From a virus: DNA of 60,648 bases. Every line of letters begins with the position of its first letter. The first letter of the stretch is position 1. The translations under genes and the position numbers were made by a program. A model generated the notes under the pieces. The model was given only the letters and a program-made list of their open reading frames with translations, did not search any database and had not been told where the DNA came from. Positions 36,834 to 46,762 of this stretch are shown here, one piece after another. The stretch is taken from positions 1-60,648 of IMG/VR virus record IMGVR_UViG_3300022602_000101; one strand, given 5' to 3'.

Positions 36834-37175
36834 GTGAATAAAACTGGTTATTACACAGATCCGACAAGAAAATGCAGATTTTCAGTGGATTACGTGACCC
36901 CTGGGGCACAAGGACTGGCATGGGCCATCTTGCTAAAAGCTATTGAAGATGGGTGCAGTGAAGACTGGTTACGTGACATCATCAGGTACTACGGTATCAA
37001 CTTCGATGAGGATCTTTTGAGTCGTTTACCTGCAAATAAGGTAAAACTAAACAATCAAACTAATCAAATGATGGGATTTCGTTTCACACATGTGCAAACC
37101 CCTCGTAAACCACTATTAAGCATGGAAGATGGCCTACACATTAAAGGACTCACAAAGGTTGCCACAGAGGAGTGA
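36834..37175 (+). CDS. Hypothetical protein upstream of the large fibre
   Basis: 113 residues from GTG 36834; the ATG six bases upstream, in another frame, ends after four codons. GLAWAILLKAIEDGCSEDWL then RDIIRYYGINFDEDLLSRLP is helical, and the C-terminus is basic. No family was recognised. The promoter of the next gene lies within its last codons. Confidence 0.45.
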   Translation: MNKTGYYTDPTRKCRFSVDYVTPGAQGLAWAILLKAIEDGCSEDWLRDIIRYYGINFDEDLLSRLPANKVKLNNQTNQMMGFRFTHVQTPRKPLLSMEDGLHIKGLTKVATEE

Positions 37176-37187
37176 TTTTGTTACTGT
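37159..37187 (+). promoter_or_regulatory. Promoter of the large fibre gene, leaderless geometry
   Basis: TTGCCA (37159-37164), 17 bp, TACTGT (37182-37187), six bases, ATG 37194. The geometry is the same as at 14929 and 20952. Confidence 0.5.
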
Positions 37188-37193
37188 TGAAAT

Positions 37194-40010
37194 ATGTCTT
37201 GCGACCCATGTTCACAACCTGCTTGGTGTACCCCACCAAATTTTGACATACTGTTCCCTGACCTCATTGGTCCAACAGGTGCCACAGGTGTGCTTGGGCC
37301 AACTGGTGCCACGGGTCCGCAGGGTACCACAGGACCTACTGGTCCAAAGGGTAGCACAGGTAGTACGGGACCAATTGGACCACAAGGGTTAACAGGACCA
37401 CAAGGTGTGACTGGCCCATCAGGACCAACAGGTCCTAGTGGTGCAACAGGGCCACAAGGTACCACTGGTACCACAGGTGCGACAGGTATCCAAGGACCAC
37501 AGGGTGGTACTGGACCAACTGGCGCACAAGGCATACAGGGTGCAACAGGACCCACAGGTATTCAAGGGCCACAAGGCTCAACAGGTGCAACAGGTGTTAT
37601 TGGTCAAACTGGTACAACGGGTGCCACGGGACCAATTGGCACAACTGGTGCAACTGGACCACAAGGTAGCACAGGACCGACTGGTACACAGGGTATCACT
37701 GGACCAACTGGTGCAACTGGACCAATTGGTGTCACTGGTCCGACAGGACAAACAGGACCATCAGGTCACACTGGCGCAACAGGTCCACAAGGGCCAACTG
37801 GATCACAGGGTACAACTGGACCAACGGGACCAATTGGTATTAGTGGTGCAACAGGTAGCACTGGATCACAGGGTTTAACTGGTAGCACTGGACCAACAGG
37901 TATACAGGGTCCACAGGGTAGTACTGGTGCGACAGGTGTACAAGGTGTAACAGGGCCAACAGGACCGCAAGGAACGACAGGACCAACGGGACCACAGGGT
38001 GATCGCTATTCGACAACGAGTACAACATCTTTGGCGATACCAGCACTGAATGCATCAGTGACGCTGACAGTGGGCACAGGGTTGGCATACACAGCTGGAC
38101 AGGAAGTCGTTGTTTATAATTCAGCTGGCAACAATTTTAGCATGGTGCTGACGAGCTACAATAGTGGCACGGGTAGCATGACGGGTACAGTTAATAACAC
38201 AGTTGGTAGTGGTACATACACTACATGGACAGTGAACTTGTCAGGCGCCGTTGGGTCCCCAGGGGCCACTGGCGTCACAGGTCCCACTGGTCCTAGTGGT
38301 GTCAATGGTGCCACTGGTCCATCAGGTCCCACTGGTCCCACTGGACCCACTGGTCCACAGGGTATCACTGGACCCGTTGGTGGCACTGGTGCCACAGGTT
38401 CCACTGGACCAGCTGGAACAAATGGTGCAACAGGTGCTACTGGTATACAGGGACCAAGTGGTCCAATTGGACCAACAGGACCAATTGGTATAACGGGTGC
38501 CACTGGTATTCAAGGTCCATCAGGACCAACAGGTGCCACAGGACCACAGGGTGCTACAGGTGCTGGTGTAACAGGTGCCACTGGACCAACTGGTGCTGGT
38601 GGTGCACTTGGTTATTATGGTTCATTTTACGATACAACTAATCAAACAGCATCAAGTACAACAACGGCATATGTTGTTAACATTGGTGGTTTATTTGAGA
38701 ACAATGGTGTATCGATAACATCAGGCAACAGGATTACTTTTGCGAATGCTGGCACATATAATTTACAGTATTCAATACAGTTTACTAATAGTGATTCAAA
38801 CTCAGATAATGTTGATGTTTGGTTGCGCAAAAATGGTACTGACATAACAGATAGCAATAGCATTTACAATGTATCAGGAACATCACATGGTGGTTCAGGT
38901 GCATTAATTGCTGCTGTTAATTATGTACTTACAGTGGCTGCTGGTGATTACTTGCAGCTCATGTGGGCAGTATCAAATACCACAATTGGTATTACGACAT
39001 TTGCAGCACAGACAGGACCAACAGTGCCAGTGACCCCAGGCGTCATTGTCACTGCACAACAGGTCATGTACACACAGCTTGGACCATCTGGTGCCACTGG
39101 TAGCACTGGACCACAAGGCAGCACTGGTGCCACTGGTGCACAAGGTGTCACAGGTATCACTGGTGCTACTGGTATTCAGGGACCAGCTGGTGCAACTGGT
39201 GCAACAGGTGTTGCTGGTGTTAATGGTGCAACTGGTCCAACTGGTATACAGGGACCACAAGGTGCCACTGGCGCCACTGGTGTGCAAGGTGTCACTGGAC
39301 CAACAGGTGTTGCTGGTACCAATGGTGCGACAGGTGCAACTGGTACAGCTGGTAGCAATGGAACAACTGGTGCAACAGGACCAAGTGGTATTGTTAATGT
39401 ACAGACATTAGCTAGTGGTCCAACTGGTGCACATAATGGTGATCTGTGGTGGGCGACCAATACGGGTCAATTAAAGATTTATTATACTGATTCAAACGGT
39501 TCACAGTGGGTCGATGCATCACAAGGTGCTGCTGGTCCACAAGGTCCAACGGGACCAACAGGTGTCACTGGTAACACAGGTAGCACTGGTGCAACTGGTC
39601 CACAGGGCACAACTGGTCCAACGGGTACACAAGGTACCACTGGTCCAACTGGTCCACAAGGTGGCACTGGCAGCACTGGTCCAACTGGCGTGCAGGGAAC
39701 AACTGGTCCAACAGGTGTTAGTGGTCCAACAGGACCAACTGGTCCATCAGGTATTGTTACAGTGCAAACACTAGCAAGTGGACCAACAGGACAACTCAAT
39801 GGTAATTTATGGTGGAACACCAACACTGGTCAGCTCAAGATATGGTACACTGATACCAATGGATCACAATGGGTTGATGCAGCACAGGGTGCAGCTGGAC
39901 CACAGGGACCAACAGGCGCCACGGGTGTTACTGGTTCACAAGGTAGCACTGGTGCAACAGGACCAGTACCAATCGGCAAAATAGCAGCTTTATCAATGAT
40001 ATTCAGTTAA
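37194..40010 (+). CDS. Large mosaic collagen-like tail fibre
   Basis: 938 residues. A cysteine leader ([20 protein letters not shown]) is followed by about 80 collagen triplets to residue 268. Then come a beta module related to those of the 18768 gene (about 269-353), more collagen, a C1q-like jelly roll (about 472-629: [37 protein letters not shown]), collagen, and two copies of a 50-residue module ([10 protein letters not shown] ... [22 protein letters not shown]) near residues 735 and 856. It ends in [11 protein letters not shown], a tail end seen in many phage fibres. The modular make-up points to recombination with other fibre genes. Confidence 0.78.
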   Translation: MSCDPCSQPAWCTPPNFDILFPDLIGPTGATGVLGPTGATGPQGTTGPTGPKGSTGSTGPIGPQGLTGPQGVTGPSGPTGPSGATGPQGTTGTTGATGIQGPQGGTGPTGAQGIQGATGPTGIQGPQGSTGATGVIGQTGTTGATGPIGTTGATGPQGSTGPTGTQGITGPTGATGPIGVTGPTGQTGPSGHTGATGPQGPTGSQGTTGPTGPIGISGATGSTGSQGLTGSTGPTGIQGPQGSTGATGVQGVTGPTGPQGTTGPTGPQGDRYSTTSTTSLAIPALNASVTLTVGTGLAYTAGQEVVVYNSAGNNFSMVLTSYNSGTGSMTGTVNNTVGSGTYTTWTVNLSGAVGSPGATGVTGPTGPSGVNGATGPSGPTGPTGPTGPQGITGPVGGTGATGSTGPAGTNGATGATGIQGPSGPIGPTGPIGITGATGIQGPSGPTGATGPQGATGAGVTGATGPTGAGGALGYYGSFYDTTNQTASSTTTAYVVNIGGLFENNGVSITSGNRITFANAGTYNLQYSIQFTNSDSNSDNVDVWLRKNGTDITDSNSIYNVSGTSHGGSGALIAAVNYVLTVAAGDYLQLMWAVSNTTIGITTFAAQTGPTVPVTPGVIVTAQQVMYTQLGPSGATGSTGPQGSTGATGAQGVTGITGATGIQGPAGATGATGVAGVNGATGPTGIQGPQGATGATGVQGVTGPTGVAGTNGATGATGTAGSNGTTGATGPSGIVNVQTLASGPTGAHNGDLWWATNTGQLKIYYTDSNGSQWVDASQGAAGPQGPTGPTGVTGNTGSTGATGPQGTTGPTGTQGTTGPTGPQGGTGSTGPTGVQGTTGPTGVSGPTGPTGPSGIVTVQTLASGPTGQLNGNLWWNTNTGQLKIWYTDTNGSQWVDAAQGAAGPQGPTGATGVTGSQGSTGATGPVPIGKIAALSMIFS

Positions 40011-40022
40011 CAACTTACTCAC

Positions 40023-40379
40023 ATGGCTAATCCTAATATTGCAGGCTTAACATACATCTACGGAACAACAAATGTTGTTAGTAGTGTATCTACATCAGGT
40101 AGCACAGTCATCTCATCAGTGCCATCAGCAACTGTGTACAAAGTGGATAGTGTTGTTGCTGCCAATAAAACAGGTAGTAGTGCTACAATTACTTTATATG
40201 TAACACGTAGTTCTGTTAATTATAACATTGCCTATCAAATTACTGTTCCAGCCAATGCTACGTTAGTAATTATAGGCAAAGATAGTTTTATTTACATGAA
40301 TGAATCAGATGTGCTAACAGCTGTTGCTGGTACAAGTTCCGCTATTGACATCGTTGCATCATACGAAGCTATTTCCTAA
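40023..40379 (+). CDS. Small beta-rich virion protein
   Basis: 118 residues, almost all beta strands rich in Ser, Thr, Val and Ile (YKVDSVVAANKTGSSATITL, YQITVPANATLVIIGKDSFI). This pattern is frequent in small structural proteins next to phage fibre genes. Its stop overlaps the ATG of the glycine-rich protein. Confidence 0.55.
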   Translation: MANPNIAGLTYIYGTTNVVSSVSTSGSTVISSVPSATVYKVDSVVAANKTGSSATITLYVTRSSVNYNIAYQITVPANATLVIIGKDSFIYMNESDVLTAVAGTSSAIDIVASYEAIS

Positions 40380-42763
40380 TGCGTTACCTAAAAGGCTCAT
40401 ACCTTAACACATCAACGACACCAGCACTAACAAGTGCGGTTGGTAGGTGGAACCTTGCTGATCAATTTGATGCAGCGAGACAGGGTACTTGGCCAGTAAT
40501 TGGTGTTACCGCAACAGGTGGTACACAAACATCAGGCAATGGCTACAATCAATGGAGCTTTACAACAACAGGCTCTAGCACGTTTACAGTTAGTTCTGGT
40601 GGTACTGTTTATTATGCTATAGTTGCTGGTGGAGGTGGCGGAGGTGCTGGTATCGGCGGAGGTGGCGGAGGTGGTAGTGTGGTATTAGGACAGACTACTT
40701 TAACGGCTGGTACATATACTATTGTCGTAGGAACAGGAGGTGCAGGTGCTGCATCACAATCTGTAAATGGTTCAAACGGAAACAATAGCAGTGCATTTGG
40801 TTTTGCTGCTGTTGGCGGTGGTGGCGGAGGTACAGATACAGGATCAGGAAGTAGTATTTTACCTAATGGTGCTGGAAATTCAGGAGGTTCTGGAGGCGGT
40901 GGTCGTGGACTTGGTGGTGCTATATCCATAGGTGGCGTTGGTGTTGCTGGTCAAGGATGGCAAGGTGGTGGAAATGGTAATTCATCTAGTCCATATCCAT
41001 CAGGAGGTGGCGGTGGTGCAGGAGGAATAGGTGCTACAGGTTCTGGATCTAATTCTGGAAATGGTGGTACAGGCTTAGGTGTTTATTTACCAGTAAGTAA
41101 TTCAACAATTTATTATGGAGGAGGCGGTGGAGGTGGTGCACAATCAATAGGTGTTGCAGGATCAGGTGGTACAGGAGGCGGTGGTGCAGGAGCAACATCT
41201 GGATCAGGTACATCTGGAACGGCTAACACTGGAGGCGGAGGCGGTGGAGCTGGAAATTCAGGTTCAAATTCCGCAACAGGAGGCTCAGGCATCGTTGTTA
41301 TATGGTCACCTATAGCTACCCTAGCTAAGACTCCTTATGTGCAATATGCTGTCGTTGCAGCAGGCGGTGGTGGGGGTAATACTGGCGGTGGTGGCGGTGC
41401 AGGTGGTGTATTACAAGGACTTGCTCAAGTGAGTGCTGGAACGGCCTATACGATTACAGTGGGATCAGGCGGAGCTGGTGGAACAGGATCTACAGGTTTA
41501 GGAGGAGCTGGTGGCAATTCAGCATTTGCATCTTTTGCTACGGCTACAGGTGGTGGATCTGGAGGTGGTTACAACGGATCAGATCAAGTTCCTACAACAG
41601 GTGGTAGTGGTGGTGGTGTTGAATCTGCTGGCAGTCTTTTTAACGGAGCTGCTGGAACAACAGGCCAAGGCTATGCAGGTGGTGGTAACGGTTCTAAAAA
41701 TCCTCCATATCCAAACGGAGGTGGTGGTGGATACGGAATGATAGGAGCTACAGGAACGGCATCTAGCAGTTCAGCAGGTGTAGCAGGTAACGGAGGCGAT
41801 GGCTTTACAACCTACATAGCCAACCCAGCAACGTATAGCTGGTCTAATCATTTTAATGGTAGTACAGATAATTTTACTGTACCTACTTCTTTTAGTATAT
41901 CTTCAGCTACAGCTTACACTATAGAATGTTGGGTTTTTATAACATCTTATTCATCTTATGGATTTATGTTTGGTGAATCAAATAATGGGATGAATTTTAA
42001 TATAAATTCAGGAGGTACGGTTTCGTTAAGTAAATCTGGAATTGGTTATGTTTTTAATGGGGTTGGTTCCGTTCCATTAAATACATGGACTCATATAGCA
42101 GCAGCAAGAAACACATCTAATTCTGCAAGATTATGGATTAATGGAGTTAGTATAGCAACTGCTACAGATAGTTATAGTTATACCAATACTACTACTTATG
42201 TTGGATCTGCTACATCTGGCAATTATTTAAACGGTTATATATCTAATTTAAGATTAGTAAATGGAACTGATGTATATGGAGTTGGTAATTCAACAATTAC
42301 AGTTCCGACAACTCCTTTAACAAATGTTACAAATACTCAATTATTAACGTGTCAGTCACCTACTTTTAGCGATTCTTCAAGCAACAACTATACATTAACA
42401 ATTAATGGTTCGCCATACATAGCCTCCCAAAACCCATTTGGTGCTTCCTACGCAGGGGGTGGTGCAGGTGGTGGTGCAAACGATGGTGTTATACCTGGAT
42501 ATGGTGGTATGGGTGGAGGTGGTAATGGTAACACAGGATTAACAGGAGGTGCAGGTGGTACAAACACAGGTGGTGGTGGGGCTGGCGGTCAATGGACTCC
42601 TACATCTTCTAGTACAGGTGGTGCAGGTGGTTCTGGTATTGTCATATTAGCTTATCCTTCCACCTATGCTACTGCTGCTAGCACCACGGGTTCGCCCACA
42701 CTGACCACTGCTAATGGTTACAATGTTTACAAATTCACTGCATCAGGTAGTATCACATTTTAA
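40379..42763 (+). CDS. Glycine-rich fibre protein with LamG-like domain
   Basis: 794 residues. After a fibre-type N-terminus (VGRWNLADQFDAARQGTWPV), residues 70-310 and 320-480 are glycine-rich, with runs such as GGGGGGA separated by short strands. This resembles polyglycine-type adhesin helices of some phage tips. A LamG/concanavalin-like jelly roll covers about residues 486-637 (WTHIAAARNTSNSARLWING, GYISNLRLVNGTDVYG), a glycan-binding fold. More glycine-rich sequence follows. Part of the gene has AT-rich codons (41840-42420, the LamG part), suggesting separate origin. Confidence 0.7.
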   Translation: MRYLKGSYLNTSTTPALTSAVGRWNLADQFDAARQGTWPVIGVTATGGTQTSGNGYNQWSFTTTGSSTFTVSSGGTVYYAIVAGGGGGGAGIGGGGGGGSVVLGQTTLTAGTYTIVVGTGGAGAASQSVNGSNGNNSSAFGFAAVGGGGGGTDTGSGSSILPNGAGNSGGSGGGGRGLGGAISIGGVGVAGQGWQGGGNGNSSSPYPSGGGGGAGGIGATGSGSNSGNGGTGLGVYLPVSNSTIYYGGGGGGGAQSIGVAGSGGTGGGGAGATSGSGTSGTANTGGGGGGAGNSGSNSATGGSGIVVIWSPIATLAKTPYVQYAVVAAGGGGGNTGGGGGAGGVLQGLAQVSAGTAYTITVGSGGAGGTGSTGLGGAGGNSAFASFATATGGGSGGGYNGSDQVPTTGGSGGGVESAGSLFNGAAGTTGQGYAGGGNGSKNPPYPNGGGGGYGMIGATGTASSSSAGVAGNGGDGFTTYIANPATYSWSNHFNGSTDNFTVPTSFSISSATAYTIECWVFITSYSSYGFMFGESNNGMNFNINSGGTVSLSKSGIGYVFNGVGSVPLNTWTHIAAARNTSNSARLWINGVSIATATDSYSYTNTTTYVGSATSGNYLNGYISNLRLVNGTDVYGVGNSTITVPTTPLTNVTNTQLLTCQSPTFSDSSSNNYTLTINGSPYIASQNPFGASYAGGGAGGGANDGVIPGYGGMGGGGNGNTGLTGGAGGTNTGGGGAGGQWTPTSSSTGGAGGSGIVILAYPSTYATAASTTGSPTLTTANGYNVYKFTASGSITF

Positions 42764-42777
42764 TATCACATAACATC

Positions 42778-43194
42778 ATGGCACACTTCGCACAAATCGA
42801 CATAAATAGTAAGGTTATCAACGTTCTCGTTGTCCCTGATGATCAAGCATCACGTGGCAGTGATTACTTGTCCAAGGATCTTGGCCTTGGCGGTCTCTGG
42901 GTACAAACAAGCTACAACACACGTGGTGGTGTTCACTATGGTCCTGATGGTCAGCCTGATGGTGGTGTTGCACTGCGCAAGAACTATGCTGGCTTGGGCT
43001 ACAGCTACAATGCCACACTTGATGCATTTGTCCCACCACAACCATATCCATCATGGGTGCTCAATAATGACACTGGTTTGTGGGACGCACCAGTTGCAAT
43101 GCCAGCAGCTATTGATGGCTCAATATGGGTATGGGATGAACCAAGCAAGGGTTGGGTTGCCAATGCATTACCAACAGCGCCAACAACAACCTGA
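42778..43194 (+). CDS. Virion protein with repeated Trp-containing end
   Basis: 138 residues. MAHFAQIDINSKVINVLVV, GLWVQTSYNTRGGVHYGPDG, ALRKNYAGLGYSYNATLDAF and PPQPYPSWVLNNDTGLWDAP match a small structural protein found very widely in aquatic phages, beside fibre genes. Its role is unknown. Codons are GC-richer than in the flanking glycine-rich genes. Confidence 0.65.
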   Translation: MAHFAQIDINSKVINVLVVPDDQASRGSDYLSKDLGLGGLWVQTSYNTRGGVHYGPDGQPDGGVALRKNYAGLGYSYNATLDAFVPPQPYPSWVLNNDTGLWDAPVAMPAAIDGSIWVWDEPSKGWVANALPTAPTTT

Positions 43195-43245
43195 TTGCCA
43201 ACAATACCAATAACAGGGTAAATTAATTATTAACAACATACTACC

Positions 43246-43848
43246 ATGGCACTGAATTTTCCAGCATCACCCTCAGTTGGCAACACCTACACCTATGGCT
43301 CATATACATGGCAATGGGATGGTAACTCGTGGGTGGGCGCAGTGCCAATTGTTAATGCTACCATTAACAACACCACCATTGGTGCCACAACACCAAGCAC
43401 AGCGGTGTTCACCACATTGGCCACAACGGGTGTTACCACACTTGGTACCTATGCGACCATTTATGAATTAATTGAGAATGCCACAATAACAGCTGGTGCA
43501 CCAAGTTCGACAACGAACTTTGATGTCATCACACAGGCAGTGCAGTATTACACCAGTAATACAACAACCAATTTTACACTCAACATACGTGGTAACAGTT
43601 CGACCAGCCTGAATTCATTATTGTCGGTGGGACAATCAGCCACCATTGCATTACTGGTCACCAATAGTTCATCAGCATTCTACCCCAATGCTATCACCAT
43701 TGATGGTACCAGTGTGACACCAAAATGGGGTGGTGGTACAGCACCAACCAGTGGTGATGCTAGTGCCATTGACGTGTATGTATTTACTGTTATTAAGACA
43801 GCTAGTGCTACCTATACTGTATTAGGTAACCAGACAAAATACGCTTAA
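43246..43848 (+). CDS. Beta-rich tail protein
   Basis: 200 residues. The start NFPASPSVGNTYTYGSYTWQ, WDGNSWVGAV is the common opening of phage fibre or spike proteins. The remainder is Thr/Ser-rich beta sequence (TTIGATTPSTAVFTTLATTG), ending in YTVLGNQTKYA. It is placed between two glycine-rich proteins and is likely part of the same adhesin assembly. Confidence 0.6.
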   Translation: MALNFPASPSVGNTYTYGSYTWQWDGNSWVGAVPIVNATINNTTIGATTPSTAVFTTLATTGVTTLGTYATIYELIENATITAGAPSSTTNFDVITQAVQYYTSNTTTNFTLNIRGNSSTSLNSLLSVGQSATIALLVTNSSSAFYPNAITIDGTSVTPKWGGGTAPTSGDASAIDVYVFTVIKTASATYTVLGNQTKYA

Positions 43849-43851
43849 TAT

Positions 43852-45561
43852 ATGCCAATACTATCCACCAGAGGTGCAGCAACATACAGAGGCTATGTTA
43901 CACAAAGCTATGGTATTACTTCATCATATCTTGTTGTTGGTGGAGGTGGTGGCGGTGGAGAACATATAGGTGGCGGAGGTGGTGGCGGTGGTCTTGTAAT
44001 TGGCACTGCTACATTAACATTAGGTACAACTTATACGGTAACAGTAGGTGCTGGAGGTACTGGTGCTCCTGGTGGTGGCAATGGTACTGGTTTTGCTACA
44101 AGTGGATCTAATTCAGTGCTAAGCGGAACAGGAATAGCTACTGTCACTGGTTATGGTGGAGCACGAGGTTTAACAACTTACGAGACAACTGCTGTAAATG
44201 GTGGCTCTGGCGGAGGTGGTGGTGGTTTTGGTTCTGGAACTGCTGGTTCTTCTCCAGGTGGAAGTTCAACACAAACAAGTCCTACAGGTGGTACTGGATA
44301 TGGAAATTCAGGCGGTTCAAACGCTATTGGTCCATACAGAGGTGGCGGTGGCGGTGGAGCTGGGGCTGCTGGTGCAAACGGAGGCTCTGGTAGTAACGGT
44401 GGAAACGGTATAGCATCTTCTATAACAGGAACATCAACTTATTACGCGGGAGGTGGTGGTGGAGGTAGTGATACAATAGCAACTTCTCCTTATTCAACTG
44501 GTGGTTTAGGAGGTGGCGGTAATGGTACATATCAATCAGGTGGTTCTGGAGGTAATGGTACAACAAACACAGGTGGTGGAGGAGGCGGTGGGGGAGGTGC
44601 GTATCAGGCAGGTGGAGCAGGCGGTAGCGGTGTTGTTATTATTTCCTTACCTGCTGGTTATGCAGCTACAACCACAGGAACTGTGACAGTAAGTTATAAT
44701 GGTGCTAACACAGTATATACATTTACAGGATCAGGTTCGTTTACACCAACTACATCATTTTCTGCTAGTGGTGGAACTAAAACATCAGGTAATTATTTTA
44801 ACCAATGGACGTTTACTACCAATGGTACTTTTACTGTTACTAGAGCAGGAACTATAAATTACGCAATTATAGGCGGAGGCGGATCGGGCGGAACTCATGT
44901 AGGCGGAGGCGGTGGTGCAGGCGGAGTTATTACAGGAACAATGAGTTTAGGACTAGGTTCTTATGCAATTACAGTAGGATCAGGCGGGGCAGCCGTACAA
45001 GGAACTTCTGGAAGTCCATATGTAGTAGGTAATGCTGGTTCTTCATCGTCTGCTTTAGGATATACTGCTTATGGCGGTGGCGGTGGCGGAGTATTTAATT
45101 TTGCAACTCCTACTGCGGGATCGCCTTTTGGCTCTGGTGGCGGTGCAGGCGGTTATAATTCTGGTGGAAATGTAAATCCTACTAGCGGCACTTCAGGTCA
45201 AGGATACGCAGGCGGAAATACTTCCTCTATAGGATCGGGTGGTGGTGGTGGTGGTGCTTCTCAAGCAGGTGCAAATGCTTCTAGCGGTAATGGTGGTAAT
45301 GGCGTTCAAATTTCTTTACCAGTTGATGGATCTAATAATTATTACGCAGGCGGTGGGGGTGGTGGTTGCGAATTTACGGCTGATACAGGTGGATTAGGTG
45401 GAGGCGGTGCTGGATTTTTTGCTAATAATTATACTTTAACAGGATCAGGTTATCCTGCTACTTTTTATGGATCAGGCGGTGGTGGAGCAGTAGATTCAAC
45501 AGGTACTTATACTTCAGGTGCTGGTTATCAAGGAATAGTTATAATTTGGGCACATCAATAA
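43852..45561 (+). CDS. Glycine-rich fibre protein
   Basis: 569 residues. Two glycine-rich blocks (about 25-260 and 330-560), each built from strands such as YLVVGGGGGGG and NYAIIGGGGSGG, are separated by a short beta segment (ATTTGTVTVSYNGANTVYTF). The YYAGGGGGG phrase recurs, so the two halves look like an internal duplication. It ends in GIVIIWAHQ. The 40379 gene shares this style, so the two are probably paralogous adhesin parts. No catalytic motif was seen. Confidence 0.65.
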   Translation: MPILSTRGAATYRGYVTQSYGITSSYLVVGGGGGGGEHIGGGGGGGGLVIGTATLTLGTTYTVTVGAGGTGAPGGGNGTGFATSGSNSVLSGTGIATVTGYGGARGLTTYETTAVNGGSGGGGGGFGSGTAGSSPGGSSTQTSPTGGTGYGNSGGSNAIGPYRGGGGGGAGAAGANGGSGSNGGNGIASSITGTSTYYAGGGGGGSDTIATSPYSTGGLGGGGNGTYQSGGSGGNGTTNTGGGGGGGGGAYQAGGAGGSGVVIISLPAGYAATTTGTVTVSYNGANTVYTFTGSGSFTPTTSFSASGGTKTSGNYFNQWTFTTNGTFTVTRAGTINYAIIGGGGSGGTHVGGGGGAGGVITGTMSLGLGSYAITVGSGGAAVQGTSGSPYVVGNAGSSSSALGYTAYGGGGGGVFNFATPTAGSPFGSGGGAGGYNSGGNVNPTSGTSGQGYAGGNTSSIGSGGGGGGASQAGANASSGNGGNGVQISLPVDGSNNYYAGGGGGGCEFTADTGGLGGGGAGFFANNYTLTGSGYPATFYGSGGGGAVDSTGTYTSGAGYQGIVIIWAHQ

Positions 45562-45562
45562 C

Positions 45563-45820
45563 ATGAAAAAACTATTATTCTTTATCCCTTTAATAGCTTT
45601 TGGTGCAGCTACACAGGCTCCGTCTAATTACGAGCTATTAGATACTCAAGGCAACGTGCTAGAGATATTTGTAGCTACGCCAGAAGTGGCAGCTACCTAT
45701 CCAGCGTGTGTAAAAGAAATCTATCCTACGGCTGTAAGTTGCGTACTTTATGTTGCACCTACTCAGCCAACGCTGGACGTTACGCCTTCTGTAAATACAA
45801 CAATTTCCATTACATTCTAA
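45563..45820 (+). CDS. Small exported protein
   Basis: 85 residues. The start MKKLLFFIPLIAFGAATQA is a clear signal peptide, with cleavage expected near residue 18. The mature part has two cysteines (YPACVKEIYPTAVSCVLYV), which may form a disulfide in the periplasm. It may be a lysis accessory protein or a secreted fibre-associated protein. It starts one base after the fibre stop. Confidence 0.5.
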   Translation: MKKLLFFIPLIAFGAATQAPSNYELLDTQGNVLEIFVATPEVAATYPACVKEIYPTAVSCVLYVAPTQPTLDVTPSVNTTISITF

Positions 45821-45854
45821 GCATTGCTTGCCATAACTAAACGCATCATTTAAT

Positions 45855-46004
45855 ATGTCATTTATGATCATCGCAATTATACTCACAGTTGTCACAGTTT
45901 TCATTATTGGTGTGCTTGTTGCACTCAAGAATGGCAAGAAAATCACTGACACAGCAACAGCTGTTAAAACAGCTGCTAATGACATCACTAATACAGTAAA
46001 GTAA
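45855..46004 (+). CDS. Small membrane protein (lysis-type)
   Basis: A 49-residue protein from ATG 45855. MIIAIILTVVTVFIIGVLVA is one transmembrane helix, followed by a basic, then polar helical tail (KNGKKITDTATAVKTAANDI). The next two genes also encode membrane proteins, and the spacing is tight (4 bases), so it belongs to the lysis cassette, as a pinholin or spanin-like accessory. Confidence 0.55.
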   Translation: MSFMIIAIILTVVTVFIIGVLVALKNGKKITDTATAVKTAANDITNTVK

Positions 46005-46008
46005 GCCT

Positions 46009-46512
46009 ATGGATATCACTGGTATACTTGCCTCAGCATTGACAGGTGGTACTGGTGGTATCATTGGTGTGGTCGGCAATGTTGCTAGCACCTTCATGGC
46101 GCTGAAGCAACAGCAACAGGAGCATGATTTTCAATTGAAGATGATGCCCCTGCAAATGGCTGCAAAGCAAGCTGAAGCAGCTGCTGCTATTGAACAAACC
46201 AAGGCTGAAGTAGCAAAAGTGGTTGAGCAAGGTGCTGCGGATGCCTTTACTGCCTCACAGAAAGCTGATGAAGCTACTGGTAAAGAGGATTCATGGGTAC
46301 TTGATGTTAAGGCATTAGTGCGACCAACCTGCTTGTTCCTGCTTGGTTGTGGCACTATTGCTTTCTATTTATCTGACAGTGCAACAACTGACATGCGTCA
46401 GTACATTGTGCAGAATATCGTTTGTGATTTTTCCATGGCGATCTCGTGGTACTTCGGTGCACGTGCGTCAGCTAACATTATGAATGGATTCAAATCGAAA
46501 GCAGGAACATGA
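46009..46512 (+). CDS. Holin-like membrane protein
   Basis: 167 residues. A hydrophobic glycine-rich N-terminus (GILASALTGGTGGIIGVVGN) is followed by a coiled coil (LKQQQQEHDFQLKMMPLQMA, AIEQTKAEVAKVVEQG). Two membrane segments come near the C-terminus (PTCLFLLGCGTIAFYLSD, IVCDFSMAISWYFGARAS). This order matches the holin-of-3TMs type found in many aquatic phages. It would open the inner membrane for the lytic enzyme. It overlaps the next gene by ATGA. Confidence 0.65.
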   Translation: MDITGILASALTGGTGGIIGVVGNVASTFMALKQQQQEHDFQLKMMPLQMAAKQAEAAAAIEQTKAEVAKVVEQGAADAFTASQKADEATGKEDSWVLDVKALVRPTCLFLLGCGTIAFYLSDSATTDMRQYIVQNIVCDFSMAISWYFGARASANIMNGFKSKAGT

Positions 46513-46724
46513 CCTACGACCCCAATTCAGACAACGCAATGTTTGCACGTATCCTAACTGAGTTAAAGGATATCAGATGTGACATTGGTGAAATTAAGAC
46601 ACAAGTTTACAAGACAAATGGTCGTGTCACAAAATTGGAACATGATAAATGGATGCAACGTGGCATTGTGCTAACAATATCAGTGCTAGCATCAATACTG
46701 TGGCATGTATTTTTTTATAAATAA
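46509..46724 (+). CDS. XhlA-like membrane protein
   Basis: 71 residues. A helical coiled coil (LTELKDIRCDIGEIKTQVYK) continues into TNGRVTKLEHDKW, then one C-terminal transmembrane helix (IVLTISVLASILWHVFFY). This is the architecture of hemolysin XhlA-type holin partners. It overlaps the holin by ATGA, and the promoter of the exonuclease follows directly. Confidence 0.6.
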   Translation: MTYDPNSDNAMFARILTELKDIRCDIGEIKTQVYKTNGRVTKLEHDKWMQRGIVLTISVLASILWHVFFYK

Positions 46725-46727
46725 GGC

Positions 46728-46755
46728 TAGACAATCGTAATGATTCTGTTAATAC
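46728..46755 (+). promoter_or_regulatory. Exonuclease-gene promoter, leaderless geometry
   Basis: TAGACA (46728-46733), 16 bp, TAATAC (46750-46755), seven bases, ATG 46763. The -35 lies in TAAGGCTAGAC (46722-46732), a relative of the TTAGGCATGAC motif. The total distance from -35 to ATG (29) equals that at the fibre genes. Confidence 0.5.
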
Positions 46756-46762
46756 GATCTTC

